NCBI GenBank assembly: GCA_028823445.1
Contig: JAPKBH010000006.1
Span: 1 to 64,000, forward strand
Length of the DNA stretch: 64,000 bases
Reading direction: 5' to 3'
From: Acidimicrobiales bacterium
Lineage (GTDB): Bacteria > Actinomycetota > Acidimicrobiia > Acidimicrobiales > MedAcidi-G1
Below the pieces are notes generated by a model. That model was given only the letters and a program-made list of their open reading frames with translations. It did no database searches and had not been told where the DNA came from. Positions 41,856-51,191 of this stretch are shown here, in pieces; within the stretch, counting starts at the first letter, position 1; each line of letters opens with the position of its first letter. Position numbers and translations under genes: made by a program.

Positions 41856-43343
41856 TCAGTTGTTTTGGGGGAAGCCCAGGTCAACGCTGCTCGTTGAAGG
41901 GTCTGGCCAGCGGCTGGTTACCACCTTAGGGCGGGTGTAGAAACGTAATCCTTCTGGCCCGTACATGGTGGTGTCGCCAAACAGGGAATCTTTCCAACCG
42001 CCGAACGAGTGGTAGCCTACCGGTACAGGGATGGGCACGTTGATGCCGACCATGCCTGCGTCGGCATCTTGCTGGAATTGTCGGGCTGCTCCACCGTCTC
42101 GGGTAAAGATTGCCGCACCGTTACCGAAATCATTGTCGGCAATCATTTGCACGCCTTCGGCATAGGTATCAACCCGTACTACACAAAGCACCGGACCAAA
42201 AATCTCATCGGTGTAGACACTCATATCGGTGGTGACGTTGTCGAGTAACGAAACTCCAATAAACGATCCGTTGCCCTCAAAGACGAAGTCTCGGCCGTCA
42301 ACCACTACGTCAGCGCCGGCTTCTGCACCGGCGGCAATGTAACCCGCTACCCGGTCACGGTGTTCACAGGTAATTACCGGGCCCATTTCTGAGGCCGGAT
42401 CGTCGCCGTGGCCAATAACCAACTTGGACATACGTTCTTTAATGGCGGGAACCAGTTGGTTGGCTACGCCGCCCACCGCCACCACCACCGAGATAGCCAT
42501 GCACCGTTCACCGGCCGAACCGTAGGCGGCAGAAACTGCAGCATCAGCCGCCAAGTTGATGTCGGCATCAGGCAACACAATCATGTGGTTTTTGGCGCCA
42601 CCAAGTGCTTGTACTCGTTTGCCGTGAGCCGCCCCAGTGGCATAAACGTATTTGGCGATAGGGGTTGACCCTACGAAACTCACTGCTTTGACATCGGGGT
42701 GCTCCAACAGGCGATCCACCGCTACTTTGTCGCCGTTAACCATGTTGATTACTCCTGGAGGGAAACCGGCCTCTTGAGCTAACTCAACAATAAAGCGAGG
42801 GGCCGAAGGGTCACGTTCTGAGGGTTTCAAGATAAAAGTGTTTCCGCAGGCCACGGCGTTGGGGATCATCCACAAAGGAACCATGGCCGGGAAGTTAAAC
42901 GGGGTGATCCCCGCGCAGACCCCCAACGGTTGGCGCACTGAATAAACATCTACTCCCGTCGAGGCATGTTCGGTGTGGGTGCCTTTCAGCGCTTCGGCTA
43001 CCCCGCAAGCAAACTCAATGTTTTCAATGCCTCGTGCTACTTCGCCACGGGCATCGTCGCCTACTTTTCCGTGTTCGGCGGTTAAACGACGAGCAATTTC
43101 GTCAGCGTTGGCTTCAACCAGGTTGCGAAAGTTGTAAAGCAACTTGGTGCGGCGAGCCACCGACACGGTGCCCCACTCTTGGAAAGCTGCTTTAGACGAA
43201 GCGACCGCTTGGTCTACTTCTTCGATTGATGCCAAGCCGATCTGGCCGGTTTGTTCACCGGTTGCCGGGTTAAACACCGGTGCGGTGTTTCCCGAAGTAC
43301 CTAGTTTTGCTTGACCATCAACGAGATGATGAATTTCTTGCAT
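41856..43343 (-). CDS. mmsA: Methylmalonate-semialdehyde dehydrogenase (CoA-acylating)
   Basis: This 495-residue ALDH has GVCAGITPFNFPAMVPLWMIP at about 145-165 and the catalytic Cys in GSAGERCMA near residue 285. The lack of the usual base glutamate upstream is typical of CoA-acylating MmsA. It converts malonate semialdehyde or methylmalonate semialdehyde from beta-alanine or beta-aminoisobutyrate to acetyl- or propionyl-CoA. It sits between dihydropyrimidinase (18 bases upstream) and the LLM gene. Valine or inositol catabolism also use this enzyme, but the neighbours indicate pyrimidines. Confidence 0.92.
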   Translation of the reverse strand: MQEIHHLVDGQAKLGTSGNTAPVFNPATGEQTGQIGLASIEEVDQAVASSKAAFQEWGTVSVARRTKLLYNFRNLVEANADEIARRLTAEHGKVGDDARGEVARGIENIEFACGVAEALKGTHTEHASTGVDVYSVRQPLGVCAGITPFNFPAMVPLWMIPNAVACGNTFILKPSERDPSAPRFIVELAQEAGFPPGVINMVNGDKVAVDRLLEHPDVKAVSFVGSTPIAKYVYATGAAHGKRVQALGGAKNHMIVLPDADINLAADAAVSAAYGSAGERCMAISVVVAVGGVANQLVPAIKERMSKLVIGHGDDPASEMGPVITCEHRDRVAGYIAAGAEAGADVVVDGRDFVFEGNGSFIGVSLLDNVTTDMSVYTDEIFGPVLCVVRVDTYAEGVQMIADNDFGNGAAIFTRDGGAARQFQQDADAGMVGINVPIPVPVGYHSFGGWKDSLFGDTTMYGPEGLRFYTRPKVVTSRWPDPSTSSVDLGFPQNN

Positions 43344-43361
43344 TGGTGCTCCTAAAAACGA

Positions 43362-44774
43362 TTAGTGAAGGTAAGTAGACAAACCACGTTTAAGGTAACT
43401 GCCGTCACCTTTTCGGCCGTGATAAGCGTTATCAGAAATAATGACCTTGCCTTTAGACATGACGGTGTCGACTTTGCCGGCAATCTCTATGCCTTCATAG
43501 GCCGAGTAGTCCATGTTCATGTGATGGGTCTCTACCGAAATGGTGCTGGTGGCTTGCGGGTCGTAGAGCACAATGTCGGCGTCTGAACCGGGGGCGATAA
43601 CGCCCTTTTGCGGGTAGATACCAAACATGCGGGCCGGGGTGGTAGAGCAGGTTTCTACCCAACGTTCAAGGGTCATTTCGCCCATAACCACACCCTGGTA
43701 AATGAGGTCCATGCGGTGTTCAACCCCGCCGATTCCGTTGGGGATAGCCCGGAAGTCATCTACGCCCAAATCTTTCTGATCTTTCATGCAGAAAGGGCAA
43801 TGGTCGGTGGCCACGATGGAGAGGTCGTTGGTGCGCAGGCCTTTCCATAAGTCGGTTTGATGGGAGTGGTGTTTGGTGCGCAGGGGCGCTGAACAAACGT
43901 AACCGGCTCCGGCAAAGCCGGGGGCACCAAGGTGGTCTTCAAGGTTCAAATACAGGTATTGCGGGCAGGTCTCAGCAAAAACGTTGTGGCCTTTGTCTTT
44001 AGCGGCGGCCACTGCTTCGAGTGCCTCACTCGATGACAAGTGCACAAAATAAACCGGAGCGCCGGCCACCAAGGCCAACTGGATAGCTCGGAAAGTAGCT
44101 TCACCTTCCAGCAAAGAGGGGCGACTCAACCCGTGGAAAACCGGTCCGGTGTCACCACGAGAAGCCGCTTGTTCAGCCAATACATCAATGGCAATGCCAT
44201 TTTCAGCGTGCATCGAGATAAGCGACCCGTTGTTGGCCGCTACTTGCATGGCTCGCAGGATCTGACCATCATCGCTGTAAAAGACGCCGGGGTAAGCCAT
44301 AAATAGTTTGAAACTGCTGATGCCTTCGCCGACCAGGGTGTCCATTTCTTTCAGTGACGCTTCGTTAATGTCACCAAGAATCATGTGGAATCCGTAGTCC
44401 ACGGCGCATTCACCTTCGGCTTTTGCAAACCAGGCCTCCAGCGAATCTCGCACATTTTGGCCATAGGTTTGAACGGCAAAATCGATGATGGTGGTGGTTC
44501 CGCCCCAAGCAGCGGCCCGGCTTCCGGTTTCAAAAGTATCGGATGCTGCAGTACCACCAAAAGGCAATTCCATGTGAGTGTGGCTGTCGATACCGCCGGG
44601 TATGACGTATTTTCCAGTGGCATCAATGATTTCTTCGGCACCAGATTCGGCTGCTAAGGCAGTGTCTGAACCGGGTTGCAATAGTGCCACAATGGTTGTT
44701 CCGTCTACCAGCACTTCTGCCGCGTGACGGCCAGTAGCACTAACTACGGTTCCGTTTTTAATGAGTTTGGTCAT
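43362..44774 (-). CDS. pydB: Dihydropyrimidinase
   Basis: This 470-residue cyclic amidohydrolase has metal ligands in GIDSHTHMELPFGG near residue 60, the carbamylated lysine in SSFKLFMAYPG near 155, a His in VYFVHLSS, and the distal Asp in VATDHCPF. It opens dihydrouracil and dihydrothymine to N-carbamoyl-beta-amino acids. GAGGGG precedes the ATG. The 25-base space to the aminotransferase and 18 bases to MMSDH suggest one operon. D-hydantoinase activity is the alternative, since the families are nearly indistinguishable by sequence; the beta-ureidopropionase upstream favours dihydropyrimidinase. Confidence 0.92.
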   Translation of the reverse strand: MTKLIKNGTVVSATGRHAAEVLVDGTTIVALLQPGSDTALAAESGAEEIIDATGKYVIPGGIDSHTHMELPFGGTAASDTFETGSRAAAWGGTTTIIDFAVQTYGQNVRDSLEAWFAKAEGECAVDYGFHMILGDINEASLKEMDTLVGEGISSFKLFMAYPGVFYSDDGQILRAMQVAANNGSLISMHAENGIAIDVLAEQAASRGDTGPVFHGLSRPSLLEGEATFRAIQLALVAGAPVYFVHLSSSEALEAVAAAKDKGHNVFAETCPQYLYLNLEDHLGAPGFAGAGYVCSAPLRTKHHSHQTDLWKGLRTNDLSIVATDHCPFCMKDQKDLGVDDFRAIPNGIGGVEHRMDLIYQGVVMGEMTLERWVETCSTTPARMFGIYPQKGVIAPGSDADIVLYDPQATSTISVETHHMNMDYSAYEGIEIAGKVDTVMSKGKVIISDNAYHGRKGDGSYLKRGLSTYLH

Positions 44775-44798
44775 GATTCCCCTCTTCGTTTTGGTTAG

Positions 44799-46088
44799 TT
44801 AATCCAACGCTTTTATACAGTCAACTAAAATGTCGCCTGCTTCGTCAATTTCTGCTTCAGTCACCGTCATAGGTGGAGCGATACGCAACACGTTGCCGTA
44901 AAGCCCACCTTTACCAATTAACAAGCCCGCAACACGTGCTTGTTCAATAATCTGACCGGCGGCTTCAACATTAGGTTCTAACGAGCCCGGCTGCACGGTC
45001 TCAATGGCCTGCATCAAGCCACGTCCACGAAGTTCGGCCACCACGGTGGAGTCATCAACTGCTGGTTGCAGTTTGGCCACCAAGCGGGCCCCCATGCGTT
45101 TGGAGTTGCCTTGGGTGTCGTTGTCTAACATGTAGTTAATGGTGGCTAAGGCACCGACGCTACTCAGTGGGTTTCCGCCGAAGGTCGACAGTGAGTTACC
45201 GGGCAATGAGTCCATCAGTTCGGCGCTAGCCACTACCCCGCCTAAAGCCAAACCGTTGCCCACCCCTTTGGCAAAGGTCAAAATGTCGGGGGTAATGCCG
45301 TGAGCTTGATAGCCCCAGAAGTGGTCACCGGTGCGGCCCCAACCGGTTTGTACTTCATCAGAGATAAAGAGCACCCCGCGATTATCAAGCTCCTTTTTCA
45401 TGGCGCCAAAGAAACCATCGGGTGGGGTAGCAAAGCCGCCCACTCCTTGGATGGGCTCGGCAATCATGGCGGCTACATCACCGGAGGTCATCATGTCGAA
45501 CACCTGAGTGAGGTCGTCAACGCATGCGGTGGTGTAGGCATCATCATCCATGGCCCGAAAAGGGCTCCTCAGGCGGTAGCCGCCGTGTACGTAGTTGACC
45601 GAGAGCCCGCTCACGCTAGTAGGTGACCAAGACCGTTGAGCAGTAATGGCGATGGTAGTAAACGACCGACCGTGGTAGCTGTTGCGCATAGCCAACACTT
45701 GGTTGGACTTCCGGTAGGTGGTGGCCAGCATCAAAGCAGCATCGTTGGCTTCGGTTCCCGAGGTGGTAAAAAATACTTTGGCATCGGGAATACCCGATAA
45801 ACCAGCGATGAGCTCAGCCAACTCAATCATGGGTTCCGAAAGATAAAGCGTTGACGAGTGCAGGGTTTTGGGGGCCTGCGCTTGAATAGCTTGAGTGACC
45901 TCAGGGATGTTGTAACCCAAACTGGTGGTCAAAATACCACCAAAGAAGTCGAGGTAACGGTTGCCTTCCACATCAAAAACGTGGCGACCCTCACCGCTAT
46001 CCAAGGAAATAGGAGGGTTGTAGTACTGGGCCAGCCAAGAAGGCAGCACCGCCTTATGGCGGGCTAAGAGTTCAGCGTTGGTAGTCAT
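44799..46088 (-). CDS. Class III omega-aminotransferase, probable beta-alanine/beta-aminoisobutyrate aminotransferase
   Basis: This 429-residue PLP enzyme has FFTTSGTEANDAALMLA near residue 105, the Asp in FISDEVQTGWGRTGDHFW near 240, and the PLP lysine in TFAKGVGNGLALGG near 270. Class III enzymes act on amino groups at a terminal carbon. In this operon it would transfer the amino group of beta-alanine or 3-aminoisobutyrate to pyruvate or glyoxylate, producing the semialdehyde for MMSDH. It also resembles alanine-glyoxylate aminotransferases. It sits 23 bases after the beta-ureidopropionase gene; GGAG precedes the ATG. Confidence 0.88.
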   Translation of the reverse strand: MTTNAELLARHKAVLPSWLAQYYNPPISLDSGEGRHVFDVEGNRYLDFFGGILTTSLGYNIPEVTQAIQAQAPKTLHSSTLYLSEPMIELAELIAGLSGIPDAKVFFTTSGTEANDAALMLATTYRKSNQVLAMRNSYHGRSFTTIAITAQRSWSPTSVSGLSVNYVHGGYRLRSPFRAMDDDAYTTACVDDLTQVFDMMTSGDVAAMIAEPIQGVGGFATPPDGFFGAMKKELDNRGVLFISDEVQTGWGRTGDHFWGYQAHGITPDILTFAKGVGNGLALGGVVASAELMDSLPGNSLSTFGGNPLSSVGALATINYMLDNDTQGNSKRMGARLVAKLQPAVDDSTVVAELRGRGLMQAIETVQPGSLEPNVEAAGQIIEQARVAGLLIGKGGLYGNVLRIAPPMTVTEAEIDEAGDILVDCIKALD

Positions 46089-46111
46089 AATTTTCTCCGA
46101 GAGGTCTTGAT

Positions 46112-46954
46112 CTAGGGTTGGACCAGTGGGTCGTACATGTCAGGGCGACGATCTCGGTAGAAGGCCCATTGGTTGCGGGCTTCTTCTACTTGGTCAAGGT
46201 CGAGGTCTCGTACGATGAGTTCGTTTTCGGTTTCTGAACAAACTTCACCGACGTACTGACCCCGGGGGTCAACAAAATAGGTAGTTCCGTAGAAATCATT
46301 TTCCCCGAGTTCTTCAATTCCTACTCGGTTGATAGCACCCACAAAGTACATATTGGCTACCGCAGAAGCAGGTTGTTCGATTTGCCAGAGGTACTTAGAG
46401 AGCCCACGGCTGGTGGCTGATGGGTTAAAGACCATCTGCGCTCCGTTAAGGCCCAAGGCTCGCCATCCTTCGGGGAAGTGGCGGTCGTAGCAAATGTAAA
46501 CGCCGACCTTGCCGACGGCGGTGTCAAACACCGGGTAGCCCAAGTTGCCGGGACGGAAATAAAACTTTTCCCAGAAGCCTTTGACTTGAGGAATATGGGT
46601 TTTGCGGTACTTGCCAAGGTAGGTGCCGTCGGCGTCGATGACCGCTGCCGTGTTGTAAAGGAACCCCTCTTGGGCTTTTTCGTACATGGGCAAGACCAAC
46701 ACCATGTTGTGTTTAGCGGCCAACTCCTGGAAGCGTTTAGTGATCGGCCCGTCAGGAATGGCTTCGGCGTAGTCGTAAAAGGCGGCGTCTTGTACTTGGC
46801 AAAAGTAGGGGCCGTAGAACAGTTCTTGGAAGCACATGACCTGCACTCCATCGGCTGCTGCCTCGGCTACGTATTGTTCGTGGAGTTGGATCATTGATTC
46901 TTTGTCGCCGGTCCAGGCTGCTTGGACCATTGCTGAGCGAACGATGTTGGTCAT
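46112..46954 (-). CDS. pydC: Beta-ureidopropionase / carbon-nitrogen hydrolase
   Basis: This nitrilase-superfamily hydrolase of about 280 residues has the Glu-Lys-Cys triad in FQELFYGPYF near residue 48, KYRKTHIPQ, and VGVYICYDRHFPEGWR. It releases beta-alanine (or beta-aminoisobutyrate), CO2 and ammonia from the carbamoyl product of dihydropyrimidinase. I chose the ATG at 46954 because GAGGAG lies six bases before it; an earlier in-frame ATG would add 13 residues. First gene of the leftward pyrimidine operon, divergent from a MocR regulator. Confidence 0.88.
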   Translation of the reverse strand: MTNIVRSAMVQAAWTGDKESMIQLHEQYVAEAAADGVQVMCFQELFYGPYFCQVQDAAFYDYAEAIPDGPITKRFQELAAKHNMVLVLPMYEKAQEGFLYNTAAVIDADGTYLGKYRKTHIPQVKGFWEKFYFRPGNLGYPVFDTAVGKVGVYICYDRHFPEGWRALGLNGAQMVFNPSATSRGLSKYLWQIEQPASAVANMYFVGAINRVGIEELGENDFYGTTYFVDPRGQYVGEVCSETENELIVRDLDLDQVEEARNQWAFYRDRRPDMYDPLVQP

Positions 46955-47014
46955 GGGTTTCTCCTCAAATGATTTAATTGGGGCTTGCGTCATAGCTTTC
47001 TTTTTGAAACACTA

Positions 47015-47030
47015 TGTGCCAATTGACACA
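47015..47030. promoter_or_regulatory. Operator-like palindrome between pydC and the MocR regulator
   Basis: TGTG-CC-AATT-GA-CACA is an imperfect 16-base palindrome, 61 bases from pydC and 35 from the chosen MocR start. It is followed by further CA repeats. A GntR/MocR protein typically binds such a site in a divergent region. No copy of the TTCCCAC-type palindrome is found here, which separates this operon from the C1 regulon. Confidence 0.4.
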
Positions 47031-47064
47031 CACACAATGCCTATTTAGTAACAATCAAAAAATT

Positions 47065-48414
47065 ATGCATAATCTTCTTAACATCATTACCAACTCTGTT
47101 ACCGACAAAAGCCCGGCAGGAATAGCCGCCGCCGTGGGGCGTCTCATTAGCTCCGGAGAGGTCAGCGGCAACGACCGGCTTCCCACGGTACGGTCCGTTG
47201 CTCAGGCCTTGGGTATTAGCCCTTCTACGGTGACCGATGCTTGGCGTCGCCTGCAACACGCGGGGTTGGTTACTACCGATGGTCGCCGCGGGACTTTTGT
47301 TCGATCGCGCCGCCAGCCAGACGATCCGGGCCGCTTTTGGCAAGTACCCGTTGACCCTGATACTTACCAGTGGGACCTCAGCACCGGAACTCCCGACCCT
47401 AAATTGTTACCCCCTTTGGGCGGTGCCCTCATCGCTCTGCGCGATGAGCCCCCGGTATCTAGTTACCTTGATCATCCCACCATCCCAGCGCTCACCGATA
47501 TTTTGACCAGCCAATGGCCATTTTCGGCAGAGGCAATTACCGTGGTAGACGGCGCCATGGATGGTTTGGATCGCATTATTTCTGGCAACATAAATTTCGG
47601 TGATCGGGTCATCGTTACCGACCCGGGGTTTCCACCGGCTTTAGACATGTTGGAATCAGCTGGTGCCGAACTTCTTCCGGTGCCCATGGTGGAAGGCGGT
47701 CCTGACCTTGATGCCTTTGCCGAAGTCCTCAAACTCGATCCTCAAGCTCTGCTCTTGCAACCTCGAGCCCACAACCCCACTGGCTGGAACCTTTCTGCTC
47801 AGCGGGCCGACCAATTGGCTGAGCTTCTTGAGGGCCGAAATTTACTAATAATTGAAGATGACCATTCGGGGGAAGTCGCCGGGTCCGACCTCAACTCTTT
47901 GGGAGACCGTCTGCCCAGCCAGGTAGTGCACATTCATAGTTTTTCCAAGGCCTACGGGCCCGACCTTCGACTAGGCGCCGTAGGTGGCCCAGCCGAAGTA
48001 GTCAATGCCCTCGTTCATCGTCGCCAACTCGGGCCGGCCTGGAGCAGCCGCCTCTTGCAGGGGGTTCTCCTGCACCTGCTGGTTGACCCGACCGCTGCTC
48101 AATTAGTAACTACGGCCAGTAAAACCTACGCCCAAAGACGTTCATCTTTGGTGGCTGCCCTCGCTGAGCAAGGGGTCAGCGTTCCTGGCGAATCGGGTTT
48201 CAACCTTTGGATGGAGGTAGCAGACGAGGCCACGGCACTTATCAGCCTGGCCTCTCACGGCATCGGGGCCGCCCCCGGAAGCCCGTTTTGCGTTAGCAAA
48301 ACAAGTGACCATCTCCGGCTAACGGTGAGCACCGTAGACGGAGACTACGATCAATTGGCAAAATTACTCGCCGAAGCGTCTCGGGCTTCTGGAGGACGAC
48401 GCATCAGCGCCTAG
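47065..48414 (+). CDS. MocR/GntR-family transcriptional regulator with aminotransferase-like domain
   Basis: This regulator of about 449 residues has an N-terminal GntR winged helix (RLPTVRSVAQALGISPSTVTDAWRRLQHAG, residues about 40-70) and a C-terminal fold type I aminotransferase domain with the PLP lysine in HSFSKAYGPDLRLG. MocR proteins sense amino-acid-like ligands as PLP adducts; beta-alanine or an intermediate of pyrimidine breakdown would be logical here. I chose the second ATG because the first lies within a palindrome. Divergent from pydC by about 110 bases. Confidence 0.85.
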   Translation: MHNLLNIITNSVTDKSPAGIAAAVGRLISSGEVSGNDRLPTVRSVAQALGISPSTVTDAWRRLQHAGLVTTDGRRGTFVRSRRQPDDPGRFWQVPVDPDTYQWDLSTGTPDPKLLPPLGGALIALRDEPPVSSYLDHPTIPALTDILTSQWPFSAEAITVVDGAMDGLDRIISGNINFGDRVIVTDPGFPPALDMLESAGAELLPVPMVEGGPDLDAFAEVLKLDPQALLLQPRAHNPTGWNLSAQRADQLAELLEGRNLLIIEDDHSGEVAGSDLNSLGDRLPSQVVHIHSFSKAYGPDLRLGAVGGPAEVVNALVHRRQLGPAWSSRLLQGVLLHLLVDPTAAQLVTTASKTYAQRRSSLVAALAEQGVSVPGESGFNLWMEVADEATALISLASHGIGAAPGSPFCVSKTSDHLRLTVSTVDGDYDQLAKLLAEASRASGGRRISA

Positions 48415-48605
48415 CCTCTCGTCATCACCAACTCTTTACCCCACCGAGACGACAAGAAGCATCTTTCAGGCAACAAACTTTTGCCGACAGCGCATTGACC
48501 GATTCTGGTTGGTTTCAACACGGCGCAAGTAGCCACCGAGATGGAAACTTGGAGCGACGACCAGGTCGTTGAGGCGGCGCTTGAGGTAACCCGTACTTGG
48601 CAGTT

Positions 48606-49769
48606 TTAGTCGTCGTCTGGGGCCGGCAACTCAGCGGCCTGCACCTGCTGCGGTAACGCTTCAAGTGATTGCGGGGTGGAAAGTTCATCGCTTCCGACCC
48701 CGAGCTCAGGGAACTTACGCAGCGATGGCATGAGGCGGCCATCTACCGAACCCACCAACTTGTTGTAAGCGTTCACCGCAGTATTTAACCCTCGTCCGGT
48801 TTTGTCAACGTGTTCAAGTAACACTCCGACCCGGTTATAAAGGTCTTCTCCGAGTTCGGCAATCTCTCGAGCATTTTCCGAGATGCGGGCCTCTTGCCAT
48901 CCGCGATGCACCGCCCAAAGCAAGGCCAATAAATTGACCGGAGAAGCCAGCAATACTTTTTTGTTCATTGCTTCCGCCAGCAGTTCGGGGCGGGCCCGGG
49001 CCGCATCAGCCAAAAATGACTCGCCGGGCACAAACAAAATGACGTACTCCGGTGCTGGGCCATCGTTGTGCTCCCAATACTTTTTTGAGGCAAGATCGTC
49101 GACGTGGCTCTTCAATGCTTTCGCATGGGCCTTTAACTCCAACTCCACCACTGCGGGGTCGGTTGCTTCTTGGGCTCGGGCGTAAGCATCGAACGGGGTT
49201 TTGGCGTCAATGGCCAGGTGGGCTCCGTTTGGCAATCGCACCCGCACATCGGGGCGCACCCGATTGCCTTCACGGTTTTCTCCCTCGGTCTGTTCTTCAA
49301 AGTCGCAATACGGGATCATGCCGGACATTTCGATGACGTTGCGCAGTTGTTGCTCGCCCCATGACCCTCGGTAGGTGGGTGACCTCAATGCTTCCGACAG
49401 GGTCACCGTAGAAGTATTTAATTCGGTGATCTTGGTGCCCATTTGTTTCATCAACTCATCCACCGCGCCTTTGCGGGTTTTGTTTGATTCTTCTAAGCGG
49501 CCAACCTCCTCGGCAAGCTTTTTCATTTCGGCGTCAAAGGGCGCTTGAAGCCCTTGCATTTTTTGGTCAGCCAAGGTGAGAAACTGTTTATTATTGGCTT
49601 CAAGGGCTGCCGTGGCCACCTCAGACATTTGCGCTTTTACTTCTGCCCCAATGTGTTGAGCTAAAGCAGTGTTGTCCAACGGAGGGGTGGCGGGGTTTGA
49701 AGACTGCCGTAAGGCCCAGGCCACAGCGGCCAAAGCAACCAACAATGCGGTGACGGTAATAATTTCCAT
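48606..49769 (-). CDS. rmuC: DNA recombination protein RmuC
   Basis: This 387-residue protein has one N-terminal membrane segment (MEIITVTALLVALAAVAWAL), a coiled-coil stretch (about 40-115), then the RmuC nuclease-like domain with SPTYRGSWGEQQLRNVIEMSGM, GNRVRPDVRVRLPNG, IDAKTPFDAY and VILFVPGESFLADA. RmuC is a PD-(D/E)XK family protein that limits recombination at inverted repeats. The last 25 residues are acidic. Not linked functionally to its neighbours. It is convergent with the MocR regulator; the 191 bases between them show no structure I recognise. Confidence 0.92.
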   Translation of the reverse strand: MEIITVTALLVALAAVAWALRQSSNPATPPLDNTALAQHIGAEVKAQMSEVATAALEANNKQFLTLADQKMQGLQAPFDAEMKKLAEEVGRLEESNKTRKGAVDELMKQMGTKITELNTSTVTLSEALRSPTYRGSWGEQQLRNVIEMSGMIPYCDFEEQTEGENREGNRVRPDVRVRLPNGAHLAIDAKTPFDAYARAQEATDPAVVELELKAHAKALKSHVDDLASKKYWEHNDGPAPEYVILFVPGESFLADAARARPELLAEAMNKKVLLASPVNLLALLWAVHRGWQEARISENAREIAELGEDLYNRVGVLLEHVDKTGRGLNTAVNAYNKLVGSVDGRLMPSLRKFPELGVGSDELSTPQSLEALPQQVQAAELPAPDDD

Positions 49770-49811
49770 ACCTCAAAGGTAGACCTTGGGTGTGACAGTG
49801 CCGGAGTATGC

Positions 49812-51158
49812 CTAGTTTCGCGCCCACGTAGCGGGGTCAAGCGCTGCTACATAGCCCACCAAAGGCTCACCGTATTCTTTGCGCAGGGCGTTGGCTCGGG
49901 CCACCGAGGCGAGGTCCTCTATGGCTTTTCGGCCCGTGAGTCCGACCGAAGAAAACCCGCCTTGTTCGTCCACAAGGCGCACCCGGTAATCACGAACCAA
50001 TGCAGCGTCCCAAAACGACACGTTCATCTCGGTGTCCCCTTGGAAAGAAGTAAAGATCAGGTTGGTTGAACCGATGGTGGCCCACTGGTCGTCGATGATG
50101 GCCGTTTTACTATGCACATAAATGTCTTCGTAGCCCCAACTGCGCAAAGCCGCTGGAGCTGCTAAACAAAAATTGGGGTACTGGCCACAGGCCGCTAATG
50201 CCTCAAAACCGGCGGCTATCCCCGGGTGGGCACGGGCCGCCGCGAGTTCTTTCATAGGCACTCCGGGGGCCAAAGCAAATACCGGAACTCCGCGCTCTAG
50301 CACTCCATGGATCACCTCTAAACAAGCCCGACTGAGCAGAATTTGGTTTTCAATATATAGGTAGTCTTTAGTCTCGTTAAGCGCTTCGAGATACTGCTGA
50401 CGCACGCTGTTTTCACCGTTGGGCAAAGATGGGTAAAGGCCTGGCAACACGCTGCGAGTAATTTGCGCTCGCGTGGGGCCCGCTACAGCACTACGTTGGG
50501 TGGGGGGCAGCAAGCCATCGGTACCGGTCGGCGGCCACTGTCCAAAGGGCTGGTTTTGTTCTGAGGCGGCATTCCAACGCATGACAAAGTTATCGTGCAC
50601 ATCGGTGGCCGCTGGGCCTTTAAGCAAACAGTGCACGTCATGAACGTTGCCGTACTGCTCGTTACGTTGGCCAAAACTTTGTTCAAGGTGTTGAGGGCCG
50701 GCCATAGACCCTTGGCCAATATTAATGCCTCCTACGAAAGCCGCTTCTTGCGGAGTGCCGGCATCAACAAGCCATACTTTTTGGTGTTGGCAGAACTGTC
50801 CGGCGCTATCCCAACGCATCTGCCATTGGGTGTCTCGGCTGGCCAGCAATTGGGCGGTTTTTTCATCGGCACATAAAGTGTCTTCGGCCTCGGCTGCCGG
50901 GCCTTGGGGGTCCCACATGAGCACTTTTACTTGCACCCCGCGGGCCGCTGCTTGGTCAAGCAGGTCAAAAAATGTTCCTCTCCCGTTAGGAAACACCGCA
51001 GATATTTCGAGAAATGCCACACAGACTGCTACTGAGGTGCCGGCGTTTTCTACCGCAGTGGCAATCCGATCAAAAGCCACCCCACCATCGACCAACGGTT
51101 CAACAATGTTGCCTTCTTGGGCGGCAAAAACTGCTGAGGAAGGTTCGGGCACGGCCAT
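49812..51158 (-). CDS. Phospholipase D-like phosphatidyltransferase/hydrolase
   Basis: This protein of about 448 residues has two HKD motifs, HQKVWLVD near residue 145 and HSKTAIID near 355, each with the H-x-K-x4-D pattern of the PLD superfamily, as in cardiolipin synthase-type enzymes. No membrane segment or signal peptide is visible, so it acts in the cytoplasm or at the inner face of the membrane. Its substrate is not clear. The ATG at 51158 has AAGG seven bases upstream. It is divergent from the amidotransferase-like gene, with 33 bases between the starts. Confidence 0.85.
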   Translation of the reverse strand: MAVPEPSSAVFAAQEGNIVEPLVDGGVAFDRIATAVENAGTSVAVCVAFLEISAVFPNGRGTFFDLLDQAAARGVQVKVLMWDPQGPAAEAEDTLCADEKTAQLLASRDTQWQMRWDSAGQFCQHQKVWLVDAGTPQEAAFVGGINIGQGSMAGPQHLEQSFGQRNEQYGNVHDVHCLLKGPAATDVHDNFVMRWNAASEQNQPFGQWPPTGTDGLLPPTQRSAVAGPTRAQITRSVLPGLYPSLPNGENSVRQQYLEALNETKDYLYIENQILLSRACLEVIHGVLERGVPVFALAPGVPMKELAAARAHPGIAAGFEALAACGQYPNFCLAAPAALRSWGYEDIYVHSKTAIIDDQWATIGSTNLIFTSFQGDTEMNVSFWDAALVRDYRVRLVDEQGGFSSVGLTGRKAIEDLASVARANALRKEYGEPLVGYVAALDPATWARN

Positions 51159-51191
51159 AGGCAAACCTTAGCCGCGAGGTAACCTCTGGGC

